Positions 1 through 8,192 are shown, numbered from the stretch's first letter. The stretch: 64,000 bases of DNA from Chloroflexota bacterium (GCA_014338005.1 QUBZ01000007.1:1-64000), one strand, 5' to 3'. Translations and numbers: made by a program. Notes: generated by a model from the letters alone, not told the origin.

Positions 1-1
1 G

Positions 2-742
2 CGCTTTGTCTACGACGAACTGCACGACGGCGGCAGCGAGCGCCGTATTATCGAAAAACCGGTGCGCGTGAAAGCCGGCCCGGCGGGCGAGCCGCTGCCC
101 GCGCCGCAGAAGGACGTTCGACGTTCCGTGCTGCTGTTACAGGCGGCACAGGCGCGGCGCGAAGCGATCCAGTCCGCCGACCGGGGCGATTATAAAGAAG
201 CCTCGCAGTCCCTCCATGCGGTCGCGGATGCCATCGAGCAGTCCGGCGCGCTGGATGACGAACTAAACGAGGAACGCGACGCGCTGCGGAAACAGGCGCG
301 CGACCTGGAAAGCGGCGCGGCATATTACGATAAATACAGCCGTAAATCTATGGCGACGCAGGCTTTTTATACCATGAGCGACTGGCACGAAGGCACGCAG
401 AGCCTTCGCACCAGGGAGCTGGAGCGCGCCGTCAAAAAGCCGGCCATCGAGCGAAAACCCGGCGTGACGCCGGCGGCCCTGATGTGGAACAACCACCGCT
501 TTCCCCTGGAAGGTGACTTAATCCGCGTGGGGCGGGCGGCGCAGAACGACATCGTGATTGACCGGCGCAGCGTGTCGCGTTTTCACTGCCAGATCACGCG
601 GCGGGACGATGGGCTGGCGCTGGAAGACCTGAGCAGCACCAACGGCACGTTCGTTAACGAGGCGCGCCTGAACGGAGCGCACGTTTTGAGCGTGGGTGAC
701 GTGGTGCGCCTGGGCGATGAGCAGGTCGTTTTCCACGAGTAG
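2..742 (+). CDS. FHA-domain protein, C-terminal part of a probable VWA-FHA protein (5' truncated by window edge)
   Basis: The frame is open from the first bases, so the true start lies outside the window. The first ~25 residues (…RFVYDELHDGG…) look like the tail of a von Willebrand A-type beta domain. A charged helical stretch follows, and the last ~90 residues form an FHA domain: an IRVGRAAQND strand, SRFHCQI, and a DLSSTNGTFVN turn, which carry the usual Arg/Ser/His/Asn-Gly phosphothreonine-binding residues. FHA domains read phosphorylated threonines, so a role in Ser/Thr-kinase signalling is likely (family knowledge). No kinase lies in the window. The VWA part is inferred from only a few residues. 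Confidence 0.8.
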   Translation, partial: RFVYDELHDGGSERRIIEKPVRVKAGPAGEPLPAPQKDVRRSVLLLQAAQARREAIQSADRGDYKEASQSLHAVADAIEQSGALDDELNEERDALRKQARDLESGAAYYDKYSRKSMATQAFYTMSDWHEGTQSLRTRELERAVKKPAIERKPGVTPAALMWNNHRFPLEGDLIRVGRAAQNDIVIDRRSVSRFHCQITRRDDGLALEDLSSTNGTFVNEARLNGAHVLSVGDVVRLGDEQVVFHE

Positions 743-794
743 ATGCTTTAAAATACGCCCGGTTAATCTTCCCATAAACTGTGAGGCTTTCACG

Positions 795-1352
795 ATGACA
801 GCTTACGAAACCTATCCGGTTGAGGTTGCCGGGGTCCGGCGCGAACTGCGCCTGTTTGAAATCAAACCCGGCGTGCGGATCGCCATCCTCAATATCCTGG
901 GCGATACCGAACTGGTCGAAGCGGTGAGCAAAGAACTGGCGCTGAGGCTGCTGACGCTTGAGGCGGACGTGCTGGTGACGGCGGAAGCCAAAAGCATCCC
1001 GCTGGCGCATTCGCTGTCCCTGCACATGAATAATTTACCCTACGTCGTGCTGCGGAAATCCTACAAGCCGTATATGGGCGATGCGCTGCAATCTGAAACG
1101 TTGAGCATCACCACCGGCGCGGCGCAAACGCTCTACTTGGACGAAAAAGATCGCGGGCTGGTGGCCGGGAAAAAAGTCATCATCGTGGACGACGTGATTT
1201 CCACCGGCAGCACGCTGCAAGGGATGCGCCTCATCATGAACAAAGCCGGAGCGCAGATCATCGCGGAGGCGGCCATCTTCACCGAAGGCGACCGCGCCGC
1301 CTGGTCGGACATTATCGCGCTCGGCCATCTGCCGGTGTGGATAAACGGCTGA
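795..1352 (+). CDS. adenine phosphoribosyltransferase-like PRTase
   Basis: This 185-residue type-I phosphoribosyltransferase has the PRPP-binding loop VIIVDDVISTGST at about residues 127-139, and an upstream KSYKPYMG segment resembling the flexible-loop/base-recognition region of the APRT family. The family transfers a ribose-5-phosphate from PRPP to a purine base in the cytoplasm (salvage). The start at 795 was chosen over upstream in-frame codons because the conserved fold begins there and the upstream residues would overlap the FHA gene. Close relatives include PurR/XPRT-type regulators, so the exact base is not fixed. The gene lies 52 bp after the FHA gene. Confidence 0.8.
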   Translation: MTAYETYPVEVAGVRRELRLFEIKPGVRIAILNILGDTELVEAVSKELALRLLTLEADVLVTAEAKSIPLAHSLSLHMNNLPYVVLRKSYKPYMGDALQSETLSITTGAAQTLYLDEKDRGLVAGKKVIIVDDVISTGSTLQGMRLIMNKAGAQIIAEAAIFTEGDRAAWSDIIALGHLPVWING

Positions 1353-1366
1353 GAGCCGCCGCGCGT

Positions 1367-3865
1367 TTAAGGCCGGAACGTCAGCATATCGTCCGGCTGC
1401 GGCTGGCCGTCCTGGAAAACCGGCAGGCGCTCCATAGACGGCCAGCGATACCAGCCCAGCGATACCGCTTCAACCTGTTCTGCCGGCGCGGTAAATGTGT
1501 ACGTGGTGACGATGGTCTGCCCCGGCTGCCAGGCCCAAGTGGGGAACTGGCCGTCGTAGGGTAGGGCGTCCTGCTGGCTCAGCAGCGTCCCATCGGCAGC
1601 TTTAAGGTGCACGAACAGCGTATAGCTGGCCTCGACCGGCATCAAAACTCGCCAGTACAGCCGCATCTCCAGCGCCTCGCCGGGGCGCAGCGACTCCGGC
1701 GAGGGATAATCCGCGCCGATCAGTTCGATGGAATCGCCAAAACGAGCGCGGATGTTAAAAGCGGGTGCGCCGGCGGTGGTGTAATGTTCCGGCTGGATGG
1801 CCGAACGTCCTACCAGCGCCCAGGTATCGAACACCGCGCCGGTTTCGGAGAGAAGCGGTCTGGCCGTTGGGCCGGGGTAAGTGTAGACGGACACGGCGAA
1901 ACGGTAGCCGCCCGGCGGCGCGTCGTCGAACATCTGCACCCAGCGCGTTTCGGTGATAATTTCGCCCGGCCTCCACATCACGGTTGGGTATAGGTAGCGT
2001 AAAATCAGTCCCTCGCTGTCCTTCTGGACGCCCCGGCTGGTATCGGCATAATCCCAGGCTTGCAGCCGCACGAAATAATCCGCGCCGGCGCGTTCGGTCA
2101 GCCGCCAGCTTAAGGTAACGGGTATCCATTGGCCGGGCGTGAGGCTTTCCGGCGCGTCCAGGGCCAGCAGTTCCAGCCGCCCGTCAAACAGCGCCAGCCG
2201 CCCGGTTGAGGCGGGCAAATCCGGCGCGTTCTGGAACGGGTTAGCGTCCGCCGTGATGACCAGCTTTCGCCCGACCAGCCAGCCCAACGCGGTGCTTAAA
2301 TCCTGGCCTTCGGTGGACAGCCGCCTTTCCAGCCCTTGCGCGGCATCCAGCGACAGCGGCGGCAGGATGACGATTTCGCCGGCGTCCGGTCGGAGCAGGG
2401 CGTATTGCAGCGGCAGCCGGTCGCTTTCCGGGAAGCCGTAAGTGACGCTGGCGGTCGGGCGCAGCAGCCGGCCGGCGGGCAGGCTTTCGCCGTCCAGCGC
2501 GGCCCGCACGGTGGGGAACGCCTGCGGGCGCAGCAGCGCCGCCGCGCGGTTGGTGTTCAACTGCTCGACCGGCAGGTAAACCGGCTGTTCAGATTCCTGA
2601 ATCTGGCGCAGCAGGTCGGCATAACCCAGGCCGAAATAATAGGCCCAGCTGTAAACGCTGGTGGGGTCGTCCAGCAGGCGCGGCTGGCGATTGAAGTGAT
2701 AGGCTACGTGGTCGCGCGTGCTGGCGGGCGTGAAGATGAAGGTAACCACCAGCGCCGCCGCTGCCGCCGGTCGCAGACGCCTGCTCGACCGGCGCAGCAG
2801 TTCGCCCGCGCCAAAACCCACCAGCAGGCCGAGCGGCGCGAAAATGCCGATCATACGAATCGGCTGTTCCGGCACGTTGGACAGGATGTTGGGCGCGATC
2901 ATCACCAGGATGTACACCGGTGGAATGAGGCTGATGCCGTCCCGCCAGCGCCGCAGTGTGAACAGCAGCCCGGCAGCGAACAGGGCGATTTGGGCGGGGT
3001 TCAGATAGGCGGCGGTGTAGGGGTTGTACACCGGGAAAAACACCGTATCCGGGATGAAGATGGGCTGGAAGGATTTTTGAACCTGCGCCATCAGAGTCGG
3101 CGCGTCGGCCAGCGGATTAAAGCCGGGGACGGCCAGGGCTTCGATGCGGGCGGAAAGCCAGTTGGGAATCCACAGGAACATCAGCAGCCAGGGCAGCAGG
3201 GCGGCAGCGCCGCTGGCGGCCAGCAGCGCCAGGTGTTGGCGGCGCGGCCAGCGAAAAGCCCTCGCGGTGGACAGCAGCCCCAGCGCCAGCAGCAGCGCCG
3301 GCGCAAAAGCGATGCCCCCCAGGTAGAAGGTGATCGCCAGGGCGGCGAAAACACCGGCCAGCACATAATAACGCGGACGCCCGGCGCGCCAGGCCCAGGC
3401 CAGCGCCGCCGTCGCCATCATGGTGGTGAAGGGTATCCAGTTGGCGGCGTAAATCGCCCGCCCGATGATGACCGCAGGCGGCAGCGCGGCCAGCGTCATC
3501 CCGGCTGCGGCGGCGATAGTGTCGCGGTGCGGATGCCGCCGGTACAGAGCGCGGGCGGCGGCGATGGTGGCGGCCACGCCCAGCACGCTGATGAAGGCGT
3601 GGAACAGCCGCCCGGTGAACGGCGTGACGCCGGTGAACGCCAAAAATCCGGCGCGGACGGCGGCATCAAACGGCTCCGGGATGCCCTCGAAATTCGGCAG
3701 CAGGCCGTAGCCCTGGATGAGCCGCCATGACCGCTGGAGGTTTTCGGCCTCGTCGAAGTGCAGCCCCGGCGGCATGGCAGACAGATCGGCCACGCGCAGC
3801 CAGAACGCGGCCAGCAGCGGGACGATCAGCAGCAGCGTAGAAAGGCGTCGGTTAGGTGCGAACAT
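1367..3865 (-). CDS. GT39/ArnT-type polytopic membrane glycosyltransferase-like protein
   Basis: A large protein of 832 residues from the ATG at 3865; an in-frame TTG at 3901 is a less likely start. The N-terminal half holds many hydrophobic helices. Just after the first helix is an FDEAEN motif, the acidic (D/E) pair that follows TM1 in dolichyl/undecaprenyl-phosphate-dependent GT-C enzymes (PMT/ArnT, GT39/GT83). The last ~350 residues are soluble and beta-rich, probably extracytoplasmic. It probably transfers a sugar from a lipid-phosphate donor at the outer face of the membrane; the acceptor is unknown. It is convergent with the PRTase gene and divergent from the fluoride-riboswitch unit. 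Confidence 0.75.
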   Translation of the reverse strand: MFAPNRRLSTLLLIVPLLAAFWLRVADLSAMPPGLHFDEAENLQRSWRLIQGYGLLPNFEGIPEPFDAAVRAGFLAFTGVTPFTGRLFHAFISVLGVAATIAAARALYRRHPHRDTIAAAAGMTLAALPPAVIIGRAIYAANWIPFTTMMATAALAWAWRAGRPRYYVLAGVFAALAITFYLGGIAFAPALLLALGLLSTARAFRWPRRQHLALLAASGAAALLPWLLMFLWIPNWLSARIEALAVPGFNPLADAPTLMAQVQKSFQPIFIPDTVFFPVYNPYTAAYLNPAQIALFAAGLLFTLRRWRDGISLIPPVYILVMIAPNILSNVPEQPIRMIGIFAPLGLLVGFGAGELLRRSSRRLRPAAAAALVVTFIFTPASTRDHVAYHFNRQPRLLDDPTSVYSWAYYFGLGYADLLRQIQESEQPVYLPVEQLNTNRAAALLRPQAFPTVRAALDGESLPAGRLLRPTASVTYGFPESDRLPLQYALLRPDAGEIVILPPLSLDAAQGLERRLSTEGQDLSTALGWLVGRKLVITADANPFQNAPDLPASTGRLALFDGRLELLALDAPESLTPGQWIPVTLSWRLTERAGADYFVRLQAWDYADTSRGVQKDSEGLILRYLYPTVMWRPGEIITETRWVQMFDDAPPGGYRFAVSVYTYPGPTARPLLSETGAVFDTWALVGRSAIQPEHYTTAGAPAFNIRARFGDSIELIGADYPSPESLRPGEALEMRLYWRVLMPVEASYTLFVHLKAADGTLLSQQDALPYDGQFPTWAWQPGQTIVTTYTFTAPAEQVEAVSLGWYRWPSMERLPVFQDGQPQPDDMLTFRP

Positions 3866-3961
3866 GCGCCGGAGTTTAAATGACGGCGCGCCTTCGCGCA
3901 ATGACCGGCCCGCGCCGGACGGGCCGGTTTAAAAGGCAAGGCACGCCGCCGAAAAAAGAGG

Positions 3962-3990
3962 TTGTTCAGCGGCTTAAATCGTGCCATAAT
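3962..3990 (+). promoter_or_regulatory. sigma70-type promoter of the fluoride-riboswitch unit
   Basis: TTGTTC (3962-3967), a 17-bp spacer and CATAAT (3985-3990) are close to the -35/-10 consensus. They predict a transcript start near 3997, just before the first riboswitch stem at 4000. Confidence 0.6.
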
Positions 3991-3999
3991 ATTAAACAA

Positions 4000-4066
4000 G
4001 AGTGATGAGGCTCGCTCTAGCGCCAGCAGCTTAAACTGTCATCATCTGACTGATAGCCTCTACCTG
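4000..4066 (+). promoter_or_regulatory. fluoride riboswitch aptamer (crcB motif)
   Basis: All conserved parts of the crcB RNA are visible. Stem P1 pairs 4000-4004 with 4013-4017 around the loop containing GATGAGGCT. The AAACTG joint is at 4033-4038. A second stem pairs GTCA (4038-4041) with TGAC (4047-4050). The 3' segment reads CTGATAGCCTCTACC. Loop bases GAGGCT (4007-4012) are exactly complementary to AGCCTC (4055-4060), which gives the pseudoknot. The match to the Thermotoga petrophila fluoride riboswitch, as I recall it, is nearly base for base in the conserved core, with a 15-nt insertion (4018-4032) between P1 and AAACTG. Fluoride binding stabilises the pseudoknot (established for this class). 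Confidence 0.92.
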
Positions 4067-4095
4067 CACCCCCTCGGTGTTGGTAGAGGTTTTTT
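4057..4095 (+). terminator. intrinsic terminator / expression platform of the fluoride riboswitch
   Basis: CCTCTACC (4057-4064) pairs with GGTAGAGG (4082-4089). An inner CACC/GGTG stem extends it, and six T follow (4090-4095). The 5' arm overlaps the pseudoknot strand 4055-4060, so ligand-bound aptamer and terminator exclude each other. This is an ON switch: fluoride should allow read-through into the gene at 4124. Confidence 0.9.
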
Positions 4096-4123
4096 GCTCA
4101 GTAGGGACAGGAGGTGTATTGTC

Positions 4124-4585
4124 ATGGTGAGCATCTTCTGTATCGGCCTTCTTTTACTGCCGTTTGTGATGCTCGGTTTTTTTATACTCCGCGACCGTTT
4201 TGTCGAAAGACGCGACCGGCAAATTCTGGAAAAATCCTGGCATCTTGAACATCTCTTTAAAGAAGTCAGCGGGCAGGACCGAAAACTGACCCGGATTTAT
4301 CTGCAATCTTCCGGCGGCAGCGCCTACCCCTATGACCTGTTTATGATTGAATATTCCGGGGGCGCGCACCCCACCGATACCATCTGGCTGCCGGTGCGGC
4401 ATTTTTTGAACGCTGGTGATGATACCCTCAAACATATACTGGCAGATGAACTGGCTCATCCGGGCGAGTACACCATCAAGGACTGGCAGGAAGCCGTTTA
4501 CGAGTTCGTTATGCGCGAAAGGCAAAACCCCTATCAAAAGCGCCCCCCGGCGTGGAAGAGATGGCTCAAGACATTTCAGACTTAA
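4124..4585 (+). CDS. unrecognised single-TM protein under fluoride-riboswitch control
   Basis: A 153-residue protein I do not recognise. Residues ~3-22 form one strong hydrophobic helix (FCIGLLLLPFVMLGFFIL). A basic patch (RDRFVERRDR) follows, which would put the remaining ~125 soluble residues in the cytoplasm. The tail is rich in Trp, Lys and Arg. It lacks the four helices of CrcB/Fluc and any ClC signature. The start is fixed by an excellent ribosome binding site, AGGAGGTG, ending 8 nt upstream of ATG 4124. It is the only gene downstream of the switch, because the next feature is a minus-strand tRNA. A role in fluoride stress is inferred from the switch alone. Confidence 0.8.
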   Translation: MVSIFCIGLLLLPFVMLGFFILRDRFVERRDRQILEKSWHLEHLFKEVSGQDRKLTRIYLQSSGGSAYPYDLFMIEYSGGAHPTDTIWLPVRHFLNAGDDTLKHILADELAHPGEYTIKDWQEAVYEFVMRERQNPYQKRPPAWKRWLKTFQT

Positions 4586-4663
4586 TGCCAGATACACTTT
4601 CTTCGCCGCCAGATGTCCCCGGACGGCTGCTCTTGAAGTCATCATCGAAGGCTCAAACCGCCG

Positions 4664-4706
4664 AAAACAAAAAGGCCAACCTGTTAATCTTATGAAGGTT
4701 GGCCTT
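4664..4706 (-). terminator. intrinsic terminator of tRNA-Val
   Basis: Perfect 11-bp inverted repeat AAGGCCAACCT (4672-4682) / AGGTTGGCCTT (4696-4706). Read on the minus strand it is followed by TTTTTGTTTT. It sits directly 3' of the tRNA and also separates it from the convergent plus-strand gene. Confidence 0.8.
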
Positions 4707-4707
4707 G

Positions 4708-4781
<74 letters not shown>

Positions 4782-4853
4782 GTTTGGTGCTTGTGGATTG
4801 TGAAAAAGAGTATAGCATAAGGCGCGGCGGCAGGCAAGATCGGAGTTTATCGT

Positions 4854-5630
4854 ATGCTGCGTCTTCTGTTGATTCTGCTGGTCGGCGGCTGCATCGCCCC
4901 GGCGGCCAGCACACCCGCGCCGGGCATCCCCGAGTCTGCCATCAGCGACGGCTGGCAGACCCTCGCGCCAGGGCTGGAACGCCGCATCATTGCGCCGGAA
5001 GCCGGGAACGCGCTTTCGCAGCTTCTCGTGCTGCGCTTTGACCCGGCACACTATACCTTCCGCGCGGTTTATCGCCCCGGCCAGCCGCTGAATGTCGTTC
5101 AGTGGCAGCAGGAACTGACCGGCGCGGCGGCTTTTATCAACGCCAATTTTTTCACGCCGGAGCATCAAATCCTGGGGCTGCTGGTGGCCGACGGTGCGGT
5201 TTATGGCAGCGCCTATACCGACCGGGGCGGCACGTTCGCCGTGCTGGACGGCGCGCCGCGTATTTTCGCCAACGCCAGGGCTGCTCCGGCTGGCACACCG
5301 GAGCAGGCCGTCCAGGGTTTCCCCATGCTGGTGAGGGATGGCCTCCAGGCTTATACCAGCGCCGCGCCCGACCGCGCCACCCGCCGCACCGTCATCGGGC
5401 AGGATGCTCAGGGGCGCGTGGTGTTAATCGTCACGCCGCTGTTGGGGCTGACACTACATGACCTGAGCGCCTACCTGCCCGCCAGCGACCTCGGCCTGGT
5501 GAACGCCTTCAACCTGGACGGCGGCGGTTCGACGCTGCTGTTCCTGGCCGCCCCTGGCGAACCGGAATATTTTTTGCCCTCGCGCGATCCTGTACCGGCG
5601 GTGCTGGCGGTGTACCCGCGCGGCTCGTAA
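4854..5630 (+). CDS. phosphodiester glycosidase (NAGPA-like) lipoprotein
   Basis: A 258-residue protein with a lipoprotein signal: MLRLLLILLVGGC, lipobox LVGGC with Cys at about residue 13. It therefore probably sits on the outer face of the membrane. The body matches the phosphodiester glycosidase/DUF2233 fold: AAFINANFFTPEH, then GSAYTDRGGTFAVLDG, then the signature NAFNLDGGGSTLL near the C-terminus. Family members remove capping sugars linked by phosphodiester bonds (human uncovering enzyme NAGPA). In bacteria the substrate is probably a cell-wall or exopolysaccharide phosphodiester, which is inference. It stands alone, divergent from the tRNA. Confidence 0.8.
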   Translation: MLRLLLILLVGGCIAPAASTPAPGIPESAISDGWQTLAPGLERRIIAPEAGNALSQLLVLRFDPAHYTFRAVYRPGQPLNVVQWQQELTGAAAFINANFFTPEHQILGLLVADGAVYGSAYTDRGGTFAVLDGAPRIFANARAAPAGTPEQAVQGFPMLVRDGLQAYTSAAPDRATRRTVIGQDAQGRVVLIVTPLLGLTLHDLSAYLPASDLGLVNAFNLDGGGSTLLFLAAPGEPEYFLPSRDPVPAVLAVYPRGS

Positions 5631-5710
5631 ACCGGCGTTTTATATACCGTTTGCTGGCTGTTTCCTGTTATAGTAGGGGAAAAAATAAGGCGCGGAAGGG
5701 AGCGGCACTT

Positions 5711-5917
5711 ATGCAAAAGTGGGAATATCTGGTGGTTTATATCCAGGGGCGCGAGGTGAACCCTGAAGTGACGGACAGGAGCTTTGACGTTCACGCCAGC
5801 GCCGACAAATACACCGAACAGCTGAACAAATACGCCAGCGGCGGCTGGGAACTGATGCAGTTCGAGTGGGATGACGACAAAGGTGTGAAGGCTCTTTTTA
5901 AACGTCCGCGAGGTTAA
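5711..5917 (+). CDS. DUF4177-like small protein
   Basis: A 68-residue protein beginning MQKWEYLVVY and containing a GGWELMQFEW segment, which is the W-E-Y … G-W-E-L pattern of the DUF4177 family of unknown function. ATG 5711 is preceded by GGAAGGGAG at a suitable distance. Its stop codon (5915-5917) abuts the start of the FAD-subunit gene, so the two are probably translationally coupled. Confidence 0.7.
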   Translation: MQKWEYLVVYIQGREVNPEVTDRSFDVHASADKYTEQLNKYASGGWELMQFEWDDDKGVKALFKRPRG

Positions 5918-6760
5918 ATGATGGCGACTCCCAAAGTGTATCATCGTCCGAAAACGCTGGCGGAAGCGTTAAACCTGGCAGTACAGCCGGGAAGCGCGGC
6001 GCTGGCGGGCGGCGCGGCTACGTTCGACCGCCTGGACGCCGCGATGGACATTTTTATTGATCTGCAAGCCGTACCGGAACTGAAGGGCATCGAGCGCCAT
6101 GAAGGCGGCTGGTTGGTGGGCGGGGCGTGCCGCCTGGAACAGATCGTTGAACTGGCCGGCCTGCCGGAAACGCTGCGGCGCGCGCTGACGCGGGCCGTCC
6201 CGGTGAACCTGCGTAACGGCACATCGGCTGCCGAAAGCCTGCTGCGCCCGGCGTATTTCGGCGAATGGGTGGCGGTGCTGGCGGCGCTGGATGCCGGGGT
6301 TCGGCGGGCGCTGCCCGGCGGCCAAACCGAAACGTTTTCAATCACCGAAACGGCGCTGGTGGAGGGGGGAAGCCGGAATCTGGCAGATGGCATCCTGACC
6401 GGCCTGTTTATCCCGGCGCTCAAAGCGGGCGAGGCACTGGAAGCGGCCTTCGTGGCGCGCACCCCGGCGGATGCGCCGATTGTCAGCGCGGCGGTCTTCG
6501 TGCGGGTGGATGGGCGCGGTTCGGTCGAAACGGCGTTCGCTGCCCTGCATGGCGTGTCGGCGGCCCCGGCGCTGAATGTTCATCTGCCGGTTTTACAGGG
6601 GCGGGCGCTGGATGAGCCATCTATCGCAGCCGCAGCGCGGCTGGCCGCCGAGGGTCTTACCCCGGTGAGCGATTATCGCGGCAGCGCAGCCTACCGGACG
6701 GCGATGGCGTCCATCCTGGCGCGGCGGGCTTTGGAAGCGTGCCGGGAGTCCCTGAGTTAG
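5918..6760 (+). CDS. FAD-binding subunit of a molybdenum hydroxylase (CoxM/YgfM-like), degenerate second FAD motif
   Basis: A 280-residue homologue of the medium FAD subunit of xanthine/CO dehydrogenases. The first FAD pyrophosphate motif is recognisable (AALAGGAATFDRL), followed by IDLQAVPELKGI and the C-terminal CO_deh_flav_C region. The usual second motif (T-I-G-G-N) reads LRNGTSAAES, so flavin binding may be weakened or lost. E. coli YgfM, the partner of XdhD, is the closest named analogue I can think of. Its likely partner, the molybdopterin subunit at 8576, lies 1.8 kb downstream behind five unrelated small genes. No separate [2Fe-2S] subunit is present. Confidence 0.75.
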   Translation: MMATPKVYHRPKTLAEALNLAVQPGSAALAGGAATFDRLDAAMDIFIDLQAVPELKGIERHEGGWLVGGACRLEQIVELAGLPETLRRALTRAVPVNLRNGTSAAESLLRPAYFGEWVAVLAALDAGVRRALPGGQTETFSITETALVEGGSRNLADGILTGLFIPALKAGEALEAAFVARTPADAPIVSAAVFVRVDGRGSVETAFAALHGVSAAPALNVHLPVLQGRALDEPSIAAAARLAAEGLTPVSDYRGSAAYRTAMASILARRALEACRESLS

Positions 6761-6824
6761 GAGTGAAATCGGGCAGGACGGAATATGCGCGGGCATTTTC
6801 CAGACTGCCGGCGCGAAGTGAAAG

Positions 6825-7139
6825 GTGGAAACATTGCCTGCACAGGATGAGCGGCTCGATGCTGCGCGGTATTACATCGGCGTGTTGAATCTGGAAGCGG
6901 CGCGGGAAATCCTGCTGGATTACCTGCGCGACCATGCGGCGGATGCCGAGGGCTGGTATCTGCTGGGGCAGGCGTCGGATGATGATGGTCTGGCGATCAT
7001 GGCCCTGGAGCGCGCCCTGGAACTGAAACCGGATTATGAGGACGCTACGATTCTGCTGGCCGGAATCAAACGCGATGCCGAGATGATTACCTACCCGACC
7101 AAAGAAGATGACGACCCAAAACCGGAGGAAAAACCATAA
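6825..7139 (+). CDS. small TPR-like protein
   Basis: A 104-residue helical protein. ARYYIGVLNLEAAREILLDYL and the following AEGWYLLGQASDDDG…ALERALELKPDYEDA read as one and a half to two tetratricopeptide repeats, with a charged acidic/proline tail. TPRs mediate protein-protein contacts; the partner is unknown. The start is ambiguous. GTG 6825 is in frame, but TTG 6834 sits 5 nt after the SD-like AAAGGTGG (6821-6828) and may be the real start. Confidence 0.65.
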   Translation: METLPAQDERLDAARYYIGVLNLEAAREILLDYLRDHAADAEGWYLLGQASDDDGLAIMALERALELKPDYEDATILLAGIKRDAEMITYPTKEDDDPKPEEKP

Positions 7140-7143
7140 CGGC

Positions 7144-7614
7144 ATGGAGACACAGGCTGAACTTATCAACCAACTGGATGCTTCTCACAAGACTATGCGC
7201 GCGCTGCTGGATGAAATCCAAACGGGCGCGGAAGTTTACGCCGGCTGGACGATTCGAGAAGTGCTGGCGCATCTGACCGGCTGGGACGAGGCTGTAGCCG
7301 CTTCGCTGCGCGCGTATGCCAAAGGCAGCGAGGCCGCCATCGCCGCCTATCGCGGCATTAACGACTATAATGCGCGTTCGGTGGAAACGCGCGAGGGTTT
7401 AAATTACGAACAGACCTGCCGCGAGTGGGAACTGGCGCGCGAAGAACTGAAAGCGGCGCTGCTGGCGCTGACCGACGAGCAGTACGCCGGGGAACTGCTG
7501 TATCCCTGGGGGCAGCGCGGGTCGGTTCCGGGGCTGGTGCAAATTTTCATCCACCACGAACGCGACCATGCCGAGGAGATACGGGGATTGATGGGAAAAC
7601 GAGACGCGGTTTAG
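7144..7614 (+). CDS. DinB-like / ClbS-DfsB family four-helix protein
   Basis: A 156-residue helical protein. WTIREVLAHLTGWDEAV near residue 40 and IFIHHERDHAEEI near the C-terminus place histidines where DinB-like proteins coordinate a metal ion. The family includes thiol-dependent S-transferases and ClbS/DfsB self-protection proteins, so a small-molecule detoxification role is possible but unproven. An overlapping longer start at 7108 lies inside the TPR gene; ATG 7144 follows GGAGGAAA at a rather long ~13 nt. Confidence 0.65.
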   Translation: METQAELINQLDASHKTMRALLDEIQTGAEVYAGWTIREVLAHLTGWDEAVAASLRAYAKGSEAAIAAYRGINDYNARSVETREGLNYEQTCREWELAREELKAALLALTDEQYAGELLYPWGQRGSVPGLVQIFIHHERDHAEEIRGLMGKRDAV

Positions 7615-7626
7615 AGAAGTGGGGAA

Positions 7627-7845
7627 ATGAGAACGTTTACAGCCTATATTGAATTTGACCCTGAAACAAAAACCTATGTAGGGATTGTGCCGGGAATTCC
7701 GGGCGCGCATACCGTTGGTGATACACTCGATGAACTTCAAGCCAATCTCAAAGAAGTGCTTGAACTGATTCTTGAAGATTATGAGGAAAATTTGGACGAC
7801 CTCCCGCGATTTATCGGAGTCCAACAAATTGAGGTTCAAGCGTGA
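7627..7845 (+). CDS. hicB: HicB-family antitoxin
   Basis: A 72-residue protein with the degraded RNase-H-like HicB fold: YIEFDPETKTYVGIVPGIPG, HTVGDTLDEL and a C-terminal acidic helix EDYEENLDDLP. HicB normally binds and neutralises the HicA mRNA interferase. Here the downstream hicA overlaps by 4 nt (GTGA) but is frameshifted, so this antitoxin may be an orphan. Base composition is more AT-rich than the neighbours, suggesting acquisition. No C-terminal ribbon-helix-helix DNA-binding part is seen (short HicB). Confidence 0.8.
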   Translation: MRTFTAYIEFDPETKTYVGIVPGIPGAHTVGDTLDELQANLKEVLELILEDYEENLDDLPRFIGVQQIEVQA

Positions 7846-8074
7846 GCAAGCTGCCCATCGTCAATTTTCGTATCTGGAATGAACTACTACTGCGGCTTGG
7901 CTTTGAGGCGATCCGTCAAAAAGGAAGTCATGTTTTCTATCGTCACTCTGATGGCCGAACGACCACCGGCCACATCATAAGGGAAAAGATTTGCCACGCT
8001 CCTTGACACGGAAGATTATGAACGACATCAATTTAACGCCTGAGCAGTTCAAAGAAGAGTTGGAAAATCTGTAA
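7842..8074 (+). pseudogene. hicA: HicA-family toxin gene with a one-base deletion
   Basis: GTG 7842 opens VSKLPIV, then LGFEAIRQKGSHVFYRHSDGRTTT, the HicA double-stranded-RNA-binding fold with its catalytic His in GSHV. After RTTT the frame reaches a stop near 8007. The neighbouring frame continues perfectly as PHHKGKDLPRSL…NLTPEQFKEELENL and ends at TAA 8074. The frames join if a single base is lost near 7968-7969 (GG followed by CCACATCAT). So it is either a true inactivated toxin or a sequencing error. Confidence 0.8.
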
Positions 8075-8078
8075 AACG

Positions 8079-8192
8079 ATGGAGATCAAATACGACGCGA
8101 AAACCGACATGATGTATATCCGGTGGCACACTCAAATGAATTTGCAACAGGAGGTTGTCGTGTCTGATGAATATCTCAAAAATTTGGAGTGA
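8079..8192 (+). CDS. DUF2283-like fragment
   Basis: A 37-codon ORF, MEIKYDAKTDMMYIRW…QQEVVVSDEY, resembles the N-terminal half of the small DUF2283 proteins often found beside HicAB-type or VapBC-type modules. It then stops after LKNLE, shorter than the usual ~60 residues. It overlaps the next ORF. It may be a truncated relic left by the same events that broke hicA. There is no convincing ribosome binding site. Confidence 0.4.
   Translation: MEIKYDAKTDMMYIRWHTQMNLQQEVVVSDEYLKNLE

Noticed and set aside
2336-3730. Long plus-strand ORF of 464 codons across the GT39-like gene
   Set aside because: It is a composition shadow: Gln/Arg/Gly-rich, no domain, opposite a protein with a clear TM pattern and motif.
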